This document shows, piece by piece, positions 1-8,019 of a stretch of 64,000 nt of DNA. The stretch comes from BRH-c54 sp965284565 (GTDB lineage Bacteria; Bacteroidota; Bacteroidia; Flavobacteriales_E; Vicingaceae). Both the position numbers and the translations under genes were made by a program. The DNA lies in NCBI GenBank assembly GCA_965284565.1, contig OZ260100.1:744001-808000 (forward strand), read 5' to 3'. Positions within the stretch are counted from its first letter, which is position 1, and every line of letters starts with the position of its first letter. Below the pieces are notes generated by a model. The model worked only from the letters and a program-made list of their open reading frames with translations. It ran no database searches and was not told the origin of the DNA.

Positions 1-1245
1 AGTATTCCAGCTTCCAAAATCAATAGCTTTTGTTGAGTTTAGTTTTATTTCTGAATGATGAACAATTCTACCGACACGCTTCATCTCTCTGTTGCCATTG
101 AATTGGTTAACTTGAAAAAATTGTGCTACATTATTTTCAAAAACTTTAATAATTTTAACGTCCACGGCACTTAAATTTACTGCTTTAAATGGGAAAATTA
201 GCCCATTGGTGCTTGGTAGAATAACACCTTCACCAATTAGTTCAACACTAGGTTTTAAACTGGTAAAAGAAATACTTTTTTCATAGCTTTCTATTAAAGG
301 GTAATCAATAGAATTGGTAATGGATTTATCGATAATAATTTTTGACGTCCCCATTAATCTTTTTTCAGGATAGGCGTTTAAGGTATTTTCATCAACAGCT
401 AAACGCAACGCTTCTCCTGATTGTAAATATACCAATCCGTTTAAATCTTGAGTGTTACTAATAGGGTCAGAAAAATAAATAACAATCGTTTGTTCTGGTT
501 GTTGCACCACTTTTAAGTCTATTACTTTAAATTCTCCTAAAGGAGGAATTTCTATATTTTGTTCTCCTTTTTCTTCTGATTCAATTGCTTCTCCATTCCA
601 TTCTAAAACTACTTCGCCTCTTTTTTCTGTTCTATTAATACTGTCAATAGAGAAAGTATTTAGTCGTTCTCCAATACCATGATTCCAGGAAATGGTTAAT
701 TTTTTTCCATTTTGAGTTGCAGAAATAGTTTTTTCTAATTCCTCAGCATTAGCAAAATCGGCAGTAGTAAGTTCGTAGGTAATTTGCTGCCATTTTAGTG
801 AATTATTATCATAGGCTTTCACCCCCGAAAATTGTAAGTTAATCCCTTGTTTATAAGTCTCAAAATCAAAATAAAAAGTCTCTAAATCATTTTCAACTTC
901 TACAATTTCTGAAAGATAAAACTCTGCTTTAAAATAAGTATTGGAAGGGAGCTGAGCTTCTGGTCTAAATTCAATAGTAGCTTCATCTAACCAATAAGCT
1001 TCACCTTCAATTTCAGGACTAAAGTCAAATAAATCTTTATCAATAGCTTTGTCGTACTGTGCATGATTAGAAGGTTCTGCTAAACTAATTTTTATAGTAG
1101 ATTGGTTGGAAATTATTCCTGAGGTAAACCCTGATATATAAGCAATAAAAGCAGGGTTGATTTCTTCTGTACGTTTATCATTATTACAGCTGAATAATAA
1201 TAATAATAATGTAACAGACAGTATAAGAGAAGTTATTTTCTTCAT
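1..1245 (-). CDS. Alpha-2-macroglobulin family lipoprotein, N-terminal part (cut by window edge)
   Basis: Reading leftward from the ATG at 1245 the frame is open to base 1, giving 415 residues without a stop, so the gene continues outside the window. The N-terminus is a lipoprotein signal (MKKITSLIL, then a Leu run, then FSC with the lipobox Cys at residue 19). The rest is beta-rich, and its later part (segments such as FTSLKPSVELIGEG and FPFKAVNLSAVDVKIIKVF) resembles the first macroglobulin domains of large bacterial alpha-2-macroglobulins. These proteins are usually 1500-1900 residues, sit in the periplasm or on the envelope, and trap foreign proteases through a thioester or bait region; that part is not visible here. 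It is divergent from the cupredoxin operon, with a 145-bp spacer. The family call rests on recognition of the N-terminal part only. Confidence 0.8.
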   Translation of the reverse strand, partial: MKKITSLILSVTLLLLLFSCNNDKRTEEINPAFIAYISGFTSGIISNQSTIKISLAEPSNHAQYDKAIDKDLFDFSPEIEGEAYWLDEATIEFRPEAQLPSNTYFKAEFYLSEIVEVENDLETFYFDFETYKQGINLQFSGVKAYDNNSLKWQQITYELTTADFANAEELEKTISATQNGKKLTISWNHGIGERLNTFSIDSINRTEKRGEVVLEWNGEAIESEEKGEQNIEIPPLGEFKVIDLKVVQQPEQTIVIYFSDPISNTQDLNGLVYLQSGEALRLAVDENTLNAYPEKRLMGTSKIIIDKSITNSIDYPLIESYEKSISFTSLKPSVELIGEGVILPSTNGLIFPFKAVNLSAVDVKIIKVFENNVAQFFQVNQFNGNREMKRVGRIVHHSEIKLNSTKAIDFGSWNT

Positions 1246-1390
1246 TTTGTGAGCTTTGTAAATTGAAAAATAAAAGTAGTATTTTCTTAAACAAAAAGGA
1301 ATAATTTGAAACAAATATTATAAAATAAGCAACTATTTTTTAACTATTTACGTCAAAGCCAATATAATATTAATCTAAAACCTAACTATT

Positions 1391-1978
1391 ATGAAAACAT
1401 CTTTATTATTTTTATTATTAACTGTAGCAACAGCTTTAAGTGCACAAACCAAACATACTATTACGGCATCTGGAATGACTTTTACTCCAAATAGTTTAAC
1501 TATTAATCAGGGAGATACAGTAGAGTGGGACAATATTTCAGGATTTCATAACGTAAATGGAACACAAGCCACTTTTTCAACTAATCCTGCTAGTTTTGGT
1601 AATTCACCTGCAAGTGCACCATGGAATTATACTTTTGTATTTACTGTAGCGGGAAACTATGCATATATGTGTGATGTTCATGGAGCTAATATGTCAGGTG
1701 CAATTTCTGTACAGCCAGCTACTTCAGTAGCAGAATTACAGAAAGAAGCTGAAATTAACATTTATCCTAACCCTGCAGCAAATTATTTTTCTATAGACAC
1801 AAAAAAAGCTATAAAATCAGTTTCACTTGTTAATATTACAGGACAATTGGTTAAAACTTACTCAGAAACTGCTAGTCAGACCAACAGGTTTGATGTTAAA
1901 GCATTGCCTAAAGGCATTTATTTCCTTAATATAGAAATTGGAGATGCTAAATTGGTAGAAAAATTAATCATTCAATAA
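1391..1978 (+). CDS. Secreted plastocyanin-like cupredoxin with T9SS C-terminal sorting domain
   Basis: This 195-residue protein has a signal peptide (MKTSLLFLLL to SAQ), one cupredoxin domain (about residues 20-112) and a type A T9SS sorting domain (about 120-195; NIYPNPAANYF at the start, ALPKGIYFLNI, ending KLIIQ). The type 1 copper ligands can be placed: His in GFHNV, then Cys, His and Met in YMCDVHGANM. It is therefore probably a small blue-copper electron carrier that crosses the outer membrane by type IX secretion and is released or attached at the surface. It is the first gene of a tight operon; the next gene, a second cupredoxin, starts 2 bases after its stop. Copper binding is inferred from the ligand set and its partner is unknown. 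Confidence 0.88.
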   Translation: MKTSLLFLLLTVATALSAQTKHTITASGMTFTPNSLTINQGDTVEWDNISGFHNVNGTQATFSTNPASFGNSPASAPWNYTFVFTVAGNYAYMCDVHGANMSGAISVQPATSVAELQKEAEINIYPNPAANYFSIDTKKAIKSVSLVNITGQLVKTYSETASQTNRFDVKALPKGIYFLNIEIGDAKLVEKLIIQ

Positions 1979-1980
1979 AA

Positions 1981-2367
1981 ATGAAGCAACTTTCTATTTT
2001 ATTAGTTGTAGCAATTCTATTTTCAGGATGCGCCTACAATAGTTTTGATGAAATGGAAGAAATTCCTGCTCCTATCAATCCAAATGCAACGTATCAAAAA
2101 CATACAGTTACTGCTTCAGGGATGGTATTTACTCCTTCTAGTTTAACTATTAATGTTGGCGATACTGTTGTTTTTGATAATGTTTCAGGGTTTCACAATG
2201 TAAATGGTACACAAGCTACTTTTCCAACTAACCCAGCAAGTTTTGATAATGGAGCAGTAGCAACTGCCCCATGGACATTTACTTTTGTGTTTACTATTGT
2301 AGGGAATTATAACTATCAATGTGATGCTCATGCCCCAGGTATGGCAGGCACAATAACCGTTCAATAA
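1981..2367 (+). CDS. Plastocyanin-like cupredoxin lipoprotein
   Basis: This 128-residue protein starts with a lipoprotein signal (MKQLSILLVVAILFSGC, lipobox Cys17), followed by a short linker and one cupredoxin domain very close in sequence to that of the preceding gene. Both share the segments TASGM, SLTIN and GFHNVNGTQATF. Copper ligands are visible as His in GFHNV and Cys/His/Met in YQCDAHAPGM. It lacks the sorting domain of its neighbour, so it should stay anchored to a membrane by lipid. The pair looks like a tandem duplication that acquired different localisation signals. A YceI-like gene follows 10 bases after the stop, in the same operon. Confidence 0.87.
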   Translation: MKQLSILLVVAILFSGCAYNSFDEMEEIPAPINPNATYQKHTVTASGMVFTPSSLTINVGDTVVFDNVSGFHNVNGTQATFPTNPASFDNGAVATAPWTFTFVFTIVGNYNYQCDAHAPGMAGTITVQ

Positions 2368-2377
2368 ATCAACCAAT

Positions 2378-2926
2378 ATGAAAACTAAACTAGTTATTTT
2401 CTTATCTGTTATCCTACTTATAGGTGTAAATGCCAATGCTCAAGAACTTTATAAAGCAACTGATGGAGAAATTTCATTTTTTTCTGAAGCTCCTGTAGAA
2501 AATATTAGTGCCATTAACAAAGATGTAAAAGCACTTATCAACGCAAAAAATAATGAAGTTGCTTTTATTGTTACCAATGTAGGCTTTAAATTCGATAAAC
2601 CTTTAATGGAAGAGCATTTCAATGAAAACTATATGGAAAGCCATAAGTATAAAGTTTCTGTGTTTAAAGGAAAGATAATAGATGAAATAGATTTTACAAA
2701 AGACGGTACTTATGAAGTTACTGCCAAAGGAACACTGGATATACACGGAGTAACAGTTGAAAGAGAAATAAAAGGCACATTAACCATTAGCAATGGCAAA
2801 ATTAATTTGACTACTGAGTTTGATGTGGCACTGAAAGATCATAAGATTAAAATCCCTTCAGTAGTAGTTAAAAATATTGCAGAAGTTGTAAAAGTTACTG
2901 TAAATATTAATTTTGCAAAAAAATAA
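2378..2926 (+). CDS. YceI-like family protein
   Basis: This 182-residue protein has a signal peptide (ending NANAQ, about residue 21) and a lipocalin-like YceI domain. Typical features are the early ISFFSEAP segment, the central FKGKIIDEIDFTKDG segment, the conserved DIHGVTVERE motif and the final strand VVKVTVNINF. YceI proteins are periplasmic barrels that bind long isoprenoid-type lipids. They often occur beside redox proteins, which fits the two cupredoxins just upstream. Size is normal for the family. The ligand cannot be told from the sequence. It lies 4 bases before the next gene and is presumably co-transcribed with it. Confidence 0.85.
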   Translation: MKTKLVIFLSVILLIGVNANAQELYKATDGEISFFSEAPVENISAINKDVKALINAKNNEVAFIVTNVGFKFDKPLMEEHFNENYMESHKYKVSVFKGKIIDEIDFTKDGTYEVTAKGTLDIHGVTVEREIKGTLTISNGKINLTTEFDVALKDHKIKIPSVVVKNIAEVVKVTVNINFAKK

Positions 2927-2930
2927 TATT

Positions 2931-3836
2931 ATGATAAAATCCATTTTTCTCTCTTTTATATTACTGTGTTCGTTGGTTTCTTTTGCTCAGGATGATTTAT
3001 TGAATATGTTAGAGGAGGAAGTAGCACAAGAAACTACTTCAGAAAAAGTAACAGCAACTTTTAAAGGTAAGAAACTTATTAATGCTAATACTATAGAAAC
3101 TACCAAAAAGAAAACTTTGGAGTTTAACATAACACACCGATTCGGAGATATGCTTATAGGAAAAGCCGAAGGACATCATTCTTTGTGGGGATTAGACAAT
3201 GCTACTAACATTCGTTTTTCTTTTGATTATGGATTGACCGATAGAATTAGCATTGGAGTAGGAAGAAGTAAAACACAAGAACACATTGATGGGAATATAA
3301 AATATCGGTTTTTAGACCAAAAAACAGGAGAAATGCCTATCTCAGCGGCATATTATGCAAATATAGCTGTTGCTGCAGTAGCAAAAATACCGGAAGATAA
3401 ATTTGTAAATAGATTATCTTATGTTCATCAACTTATTATTGCAAGTAAATTAAGCAATGCTATTTCGTTAGAAATGTTACCTACTTTAGTACACAGAAAC
3501 TTTATGGACAAACGAAATATTCATCCTGAAAATGGTTCAACTGATGAAAATGATTTATTTGCATTAGGTTTTGCAGGTAGGTTTAAAATCAGTAAAAGGA
3601 CCGCATTTGTAGTCGATTATTTTTTACCTTTTTCCGAATTTAGAGATAGTAAAAATAATTATTATGATGCTTTAGGTATTGGCATAGAGATTGAAACGGG
3701 AGGACATGTTTTTCATATCAACGTCACTAATTCTGCCGGAATTATTGAAAATGACTTTTTACCTTATACCAATTCTGCTTGGGATAAAGGCGAATATAAA
3801 TTAGGCTTCAACATTTCACGTGTGTTTAGTTTTTAA
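2931..3836 (+). CDS. DUF5777-family outer-membrane beta-barrel protein
   Basis: The ATG at 2931 is chosen because it gives a clean signal peptide (MIKSIFLSFILLCSLVSFAQ); an alternative start at 2913 would overlap the YceI gene. The 301-residue product has alternating amphipathic strands throughout (for example TRISIGVG-like and GIGIEIETGG segments) and ends in an aromatic residue (RVFSF), as outer-membrane barrels do. I recognise it as a DUF5777-type barrel; this family is commonly found with YceI and electron-carrier genes in Bacteroidota. It is the last gene of the cupredoxin operon. Its transport or scaffold role is not known. Confidence 0.75.
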   Translation: MIKSIFLSFILLCSLVSFAQDDLLNMLEEEVAQETTSEKVTATFKGKKLINANTIETTKKKTLEFNITHRFGDMLIGKAEGHHSLWGLDNATNIRFSFDYGLTDRISIGVGRSKTQEHIDGNIKYRFLDQKTGEMPISAAYYANIAVAAVAKIPEDKFVNRLSYVHQLIIASKLSNAISLEMLPTLVHRNFMDKRNIHPENGSTDENDLFALGFAGRFKISKRTAFVVDYFLPFSEFRDSKNNYYDALGIGIEIETGGHVFHINVTNSAGIIENDFLPYTNSAWDKGEYKLGFNISRVFSF

Positions 3837-3838
3837 GT

Positions 3839-3846
3839 TAACTTTG
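3839..3846 (+). promoter_or_regulatory. Promoter -7 box TAACTTTG for the MFS gene
   Basis: TAACTTTG matches the Bacteroidota -7 consensus TAnnTTTG. It lies 2 bases after the DUF5777 stop and 19 bases before the MFS start codon. It suggests the transporter has its own promoter. No clear -33 TTTG element was found. Confidence 0.5.
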
Positions 3847-3865
3847 CCCAAAGTTTACTTTTTAA

Positions 3866-5125
3866 ATGACAAAAGACCCCTACGAAGCACTCCGATATAA
3901 AGAATTTAATTTATTCTTATTCTTACGTTTTGCCTTAGTTTTTGCTTGGACGATGCAGTTCGTAGTAATTGAATGGCAAGTCTATTCTTTAACTAAAGAC
4001 CCCTTAGCACTTGGTATTATTGGGCTAATGGAAATCATTCCTGCCATATCTTTTGCACTATTTGCCGGACATATAGTTGATCAAAAAGAAAAACGAAAAC
4101 TCTTGATGCTCTGTATTTCAGGTTTTATGCTAATTAGTTTTGGTTTGTTTGTTATCACTTTACCGAAAGTAATTGAAGCTTATTCTACCCAACACATTGT
4201 TTGGGCAACCTATGGGTTAGTATTTTTTGGGGGAATTGTGCGTTCGTTTATTAGTCCAACCATATTTTCTATGTTTTCTTTGCTTATTCCTAAAAAAGCG
4301 TATGCTAATGCTGCTACTTGGAGCAGTTCTGTATGGCAAATAGCATCAGTAATGGGTCCAGCCTTGGCAGGTTTTGCTATTGTTTGGTTTGGGGTTCATG
4401 GCTCCATGTTTATCATTTTCGGATTTGCGGCTTTGTCGTTGTCATTTTTATATTTTATAAAACCAAAACCCATATTAAATCCTAAAATTGGAGAGCCTAT
4501 TTTCGATAGTTTAAAAGAAGGGTTGAAGTTTGTTTTTAGTACCAGAGTAATTTTAGGAGCCATTACTTTAGATATGGTTGCCGTACTTTTTGGAGGAGCA
4601 ATAGCCTTGTTACCTATTTTTGCTCAAGATATTTTACACGTAGGTTCGCAAGGTTTTGGAGTGTTGAGAGCTTCTCCGGCAATAGGTTCTTTTATTACCC
4701 TTATTGCAGTAGCTTATTTTCCGTTAAATAAAAATGCAGGATTAAAATTATTAGGAGCAATTGCAGGATTTGGGTTGTGTATCATTCTTTTTGGGTTATC
4801 AAGTTGGTTTTGGCTATCGGTAGTTGCTCTGTTTTTTAGTGGTGTTTTCGATGGTGTTTCTGTGGTAATTAGGCAAACCATTTTACAATTAAAAACACCC
4901 GATAATATGCGAGGCAGAGTCTCATCAGTAAATTCTATTTTTGTAGGCTCTTCTAATGAGTTAGGGGCTTTTGAAAGTGGTGTGGCAGCTAAATTAATGG
5001 GTACTGTTGCTTCTGTGGTTTTTGGTGGCAGTATGACCTTGTTAGTTGTTCTTTTTACAAGTATTAAATTTCCAAAACTGAGAAAGCTCGACTTAGAAAA
5101 GGATTTGGTGGAGATGGATGATTAG
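3866..5125 (+). CDS. MFS transporter (DHA3-type exporter-like)
   Basis: A 419-residue integral membrane protein with about 12 hydrophobic segments in two six-helix halves separated by a loop around residues 200-215. The DHKEKR-type loop between helices 2 and 3 (DQKEKRKLLML, residues 73-83) and the late NMRGRVSSVNS segment are typical of the major facilitator subfamily that includes EntS and MefA-type drug and siderophore exporters. It probably exports a small molecule by proton antiport at the inner membrane. The substrate is not inferable. It has its own likely promoter and ends before a repeat-bearing spacer shared with the convergent lepA gene. Confidence 0.85.
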   Translation: MTKDPYEALRYKEFNLFLFLRFALVFAWTMQFVVIEWQVYSLTKDPLALGIIGLMEIIPAISFALFAGHIVDQKEKRKLLMLCISGFMLISFGLFVITLPKVIEAYSTQHIVWATYGLVFFGGIVRSFISPTIFSMFSLLIPKKAYANAATWSSSVWQIASVMGPALAGFAIVWFGVHGSMFIIFGFAALSLSFLYFIKPKPILNPKIGEPIFDSLKEGLKFVFSTRVILGAITLDMVAVLFGGAIALLPIFAQDILHVGSQGFGVLRASPAIGSFITLIAVAYFPLNKNAGLKLLGAIAGFGLCIILFGLSSWFWLSVVALFFSGVFDGVSVVIRQTILQLKTPDNMRGRVSSVNSIFVGSSNELGAFESGVAAKLMGTVASVVFGGSMTLLVVLFTSIKFPKLRKLDLEKDLVEMDD

Positions 5126-5158
5126 TGGGAGTGGCAGCTTACAAAAAGAAAATAAAGC

Positions 5159-5301
5159 AACCACATAGATACATAGATTTACAAAGATAAAAGAGTAAAG
5201 TATAGTAACACAAAGGACTTTAATCCGCCTAAGGCGGATTAAGCTATCTGACACTTAAAACAACTTGTTTAAAGTAATAAAAACTATACTTCTATGTGGT
5301 T
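5159..5301. repeat. Dispersed intergenic repeat, copy B, with palindromic core
   Basis: The spacer between the convergent MFS gene and lepA is bounded by 18-bp inverted ends: AACCACATAGATACATAG (5159-5176) and its near complement at 5284-5301 (15 of 18 match). Its centre is a strong palindrome, TTAATCCGCCT / AGGCGGATTAA (5220-5242), flanked by the repeat-family core (TATAGTAACACAAAG at 5201-5215 and AAGCTAT after the hairpin). The same ends and core flanks occur at 41629-41762, there with a different hairpin. The hairpin could also stop transcription from both sides. Confidence 0.7.
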
Positions 5302-5336
5302 GGTTAGAAATACTTAAAAGTAGTTAAACCAATCTG

Positions 5337-7130
5337 TTAATCATTCAGCTTTAACACCGCCAAGAAAGCAGTTGGTGGAATTTCTACATTACCAATTTGC
5401 TTCATCTTTTTCTTTCCTTCTTTTTGTTTTTCCAACAGTTTACGCTTACGAGAAATATCTCCTCCATAACATTTTGCGGTAACATCTTTTCTTAAAGCAG
5501 AAAGTGATTCTCTGGCAATAATTTTAGCTCCAATGGCTGCTTGAATAGCAATGTCGAACTGCTGACGAGGAATTAATTCTCTTAATTTTTTACAGATTTT
5601 TCTTCCTAAGTCGTAAGCATTGTCTTTGTGAACCAATGCTGATAAGGCATCCACTTGGTCGCCATTAAGCAATAAGTCCATTTTAACCAAATGCGATGGT
5701 CTAAAGCCAATAGGATGGTAATCAAAAGAAGCATAACCTCTAGAAATGGATTTTAATCTATCATAAAAATCAAAAACAATTTCAGCCAAAGGAACATTAA
5801 AATTTAATTCAACTCTATCGGTAGTTAAATACACTTGATTGGTTAATTCGCCTCGTTTTTCGATACATAAAGTCATAATAGCACCAACATATTCTGATTT
5901 GGTAATAATAGAAGCTTTAATGTAAGGTTCTTCAATTCTATCTAATTTACTTGGGTCAGGAAAATCTGATGGGTTATTTACAATAACAGCAGTTTCTTTA
6001 TCTTTAGTTAAATATGCATTGTAAGATACGTTAGGAACAGTAGTAATCACATTCATATCGAACTCTCTGGCAAGTCTTTCTTGAATAATTTCCATGTGCA
6101 ACATTCCTAGGAAACCGCAACGAAAGCCAAAGCCAAGAGCAGCAGAAGATTCTGGCTCAAAAGTTAATGAAGCATCATTTAGCTGCAACTTTTCCATGGC
6201 ATCACGCAAATCTTCAAATTCGTCAGTATCTACAGGATAAATTCCAGCGAAAACCATAGGCTTTACATCTTCAAATCCTTGAATAGCAGGTGCTGGTCTG
6301 TCAACAGTAATAATGGTGTCGCCCACTTTTACCTCTTTAGCTACTTTAATTCCAGAAATAAGATACCCAACATCTCCCGTTTTAATAACAGGTCTGGGAA
6401 ATTGTTTTAATCTCAATGTACCAACTTCGTCAGCATAATATTCTTTTCCAGTAGCTACAAATTTTACTTTATCACCTTTTTTAATTTCACCATTTTTTAC
6501 TTTAAAATAAGCGTAAATTCCTCTATAGGAATCAAAAACAGAATCAAAAATTAATGCTTGAAAAGGAGCATTAGGATCACCTTGTGGAGCGGGGACACGT
6601 TTAATTACGGCTTCCAAAATTTCATCTACACCCATTCCTGTTTTGCCGCTGGCAGCAATAATATCTTCTCTATCGCAACCAATTAAATCAATAATTTGGT
6701 CTTTAACCTCTTCGGGCATGGCACTATCTAAGTCCATTTTATTAAGAATAGGAATAATTTCCAAGTCGTGTTCTAACGCCAAATATAGGTTAGAAATAGT
6801 TTGAGCTTGAATTCCTTGAGTAGCATCAACAATAAGTAAAGCTCCTTCGCAAGAAGCGATAGAACGAGAAACTTCGTAAGAAAAATCTACGTGACCAGGA
6901 GTATCAATAAGGTTTAGCACATATTGTTCTCCTTCAAAAGTATAATCCATTTGTATGGCGTGACTTTTTATGGTAATCCCTCTTTCACGTTCCAAGTCCA
7001 TATCATCAAGTGTTTGCTCTTGCAATTCTCTGTCGGTAATGGTGTTGGTTTTATGTAAAAGCCTATCTGCCAAGGTGCTTTTTCCGTGGTCGATGTGAGC
7101 GATAATACAAAAATTTCTGATATTCTTCAT
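5337..7130 (-). CDS. lepA: Elongation factor 4 (LepA), ribosomal back-translocase GTPase
   Basis: 597 residues, the normal LepA length. The GTPase motifs are present: AHIDHGKS (residues 11-18), DTPGH (about 77-81) and NKMD (about 131). Domains II, III and V follow, and the LepA-specific C-terminal domain ends in KKMKQIGNVEIPPTAFLAVL. The protein acts on the ribosome, and in other bacteria it affects initiation and stalled or mistranslocated complexes. A TAATTTTG promoter box lies on this strand at 7170-7163, 33 bases before the start. It converges with the MFS gene. Confidence 0.97.
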   Translation of the reverse strand: MKNIRNFCIIAHIDHGKSTLADRLLHKTNTITDRELQEQTLDDMDLERERGITIKSHAIQMDYTFEGEQYVLNLIDTPGHVDFSYEVSRSIASCEGALLIVDATQGIQAQTISNLYLALEHDLEIIPILNKMDLDSAMPEEVKDQIIDLIGCDREDIIAASGKTGMGVDEILEAVIKRVPAPQGDPNAPFQALIFDSVFDSYRGIYAYFKVKNGEIKKGDKVKFVATGKEYYADEVGTLRLKQFPRPVIKTGDVGYLISGIKVAKEVKVGDTIITVDRPAPAIQGFEDVKPMVFAGIYPVDTDEFEDLRDAMEKLQLNDASLTFEPESSAALGFGFRCGFLGMLHMEIIQERLAREFDMNVITTVPNVSYNAYLTKDKETAVIVNNPSDFPDPSKLDRIEEPYIKASIITKSEYVGAIMTLCIEKRGELTNQVYLTTDRVELNFNVPLAEIVFDFYDRLKSISRGYASFDYHPIGFRPSHLVKMDLLLNGDQVDALSALVHKDNAYDLGRKICKKLRELIPRQQFDIAIQAAIGAKIIARESLSALRKDVTAKCYGGDISRKRKLLEKQKEGKKKMKQIGNVEIPPTAFLAVLKLND

Positions 7131-7162
7131 ATACGATATTGCTTACTTTAATAATAAGGGTG

Positions 7163-7170
7163 CAAAATTA
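7163..7170 (-). promoter_or_regulatory. Promoter -7 box TAATTTTG for lepA
   Basis: On the minus strand this is TAATTTTG, a perfect TAnnTTTG match, 33 bases upstream of the lepA start codon. No convincing -33 element is visible. Confidence 0.5.
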
Positions 7171-7204
7171 GTTTTTTTTAATTGTAAAATACGAAGATGC
7201 TGTG

Positions 7205-7231
7205 ATTTAAAATAAAAGCCTTCTAAGGCTT
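7205..7231 (-). terminator. Probable Rho-independent terminator after the comF-like gene
   Basis: Read on the minus strand, AAGCCTT and AAGGCTT form a 7-bp stem with a 2-base loop (7231-7216), followed by a T-rich stretch (TTATTTTAAA). It lies 60 bases downstream of the comF-like stop codon and upstream of the lepA promoter. Confidence 0.5.
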
Positions 7232-7290
7232 AACTTCGGTTACAATCAGTATAAGTTTTTTAAGAATTTACAACTTAATAAGTCAAAGTT

Positions 7291-7965
7291 TCATGCAGCA
7301 GCGAGAACAACCACATAAATTTTACAACCCAACACTTTTAAATCGGTTGCACAAGCTTCTAATGTTGCTCCAGTAGTTATTACATCATCTACAATCAACA
7401 CCTTTTTATTTTTAAGTTTTTCAGGGTGCTTTATTGCAAAAATAGAATTCACATTTTCCCAACGGTCGTAGCGAGCTTTTTTAGTTTGGGTTTGGGTATG
7501 TATTTTTCTGTAAACAGATGTCGTATCTAATTCAACATCCATAGTTTTAGCAAGTCCTTTGGCTATCCACTCACTTTGGTTATAGCCTCTTATTTTCTTT
7601 TTTCTAGGATGTAAAGGAACTGGTATAATAACATCAATTCCTTCAAACAAGGGAGCTTTTTTTAGTTCGTAACCATAAAGTTCTCCAACCAACTCGCCTA
7701 CTTCTTTGTTGCCTTTATATTTTAACTGATGTAGAAGATGTTGTACCTTGCTTTTCTTGCTAAATTTATAAAAAGCAGCTGCCATTTCTATTTGAATTCT
7801 TCCCCAAAATATCCTACAAATATCATTATCCTGATGTAAATGAAAATTAGTTTTAGGCAAGTTCAACTGACAAGAAGTACATATAATATTTTCTTGCTTC
7901 AGCAATGTATTGCCGCATGCAGCACACAATTTTGGAAATATTAAATTGAAAAAATCAGCAAACAT
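7291..7965 (-). CDS. ComF-family phosphoribosyltransferase-like protein
   Basis: 224 residues with the usual ComF layout. An N-terminal double CxxC zinc knuckle (Cys14/Cys17 and Cys29/Cys32) is followed by a phosphoribosyltransferase fold with the PRPP-loop signature VLIVDDVITTGATL near residue 190. The internal motif PVPLHPRKKKIRGYNQSE is also typical. In naturally competent bacteria ComF helps imported single-stranded DNA in the cytoplasm, but the family is also present in non-competent Bacteroidota, so competence cannot be claimed. It is followed by its own terminator-like hairpin. Confidence 0.88.
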   Translation of the reverse strand: MFADFFNLIFPKLCAACGNTLLKQENIICTSCQLNLPKTNFHLHQDNDICRIFWGRIQIEMAAAFYKFSKKSKVQHLLHQLKYKGNKEVGELVGELYGYELKKAPLFEGIDVIIPVPLHPRKKKIRGYNQSEWIAKGLAKTMDVELDTTSVYRKIHTQTQTKKARYDRWENVNSIFAIKHPEKLKNKKVLIVDDVITTGATLEACATDLKVLGCKIYVVVLAAA

Positions 7966-8019
7966 AAGTTTAGCAGCTTAAAATCAAAGCACTAAACTAC
8001 TAAAATTACTTTCTAAAAC

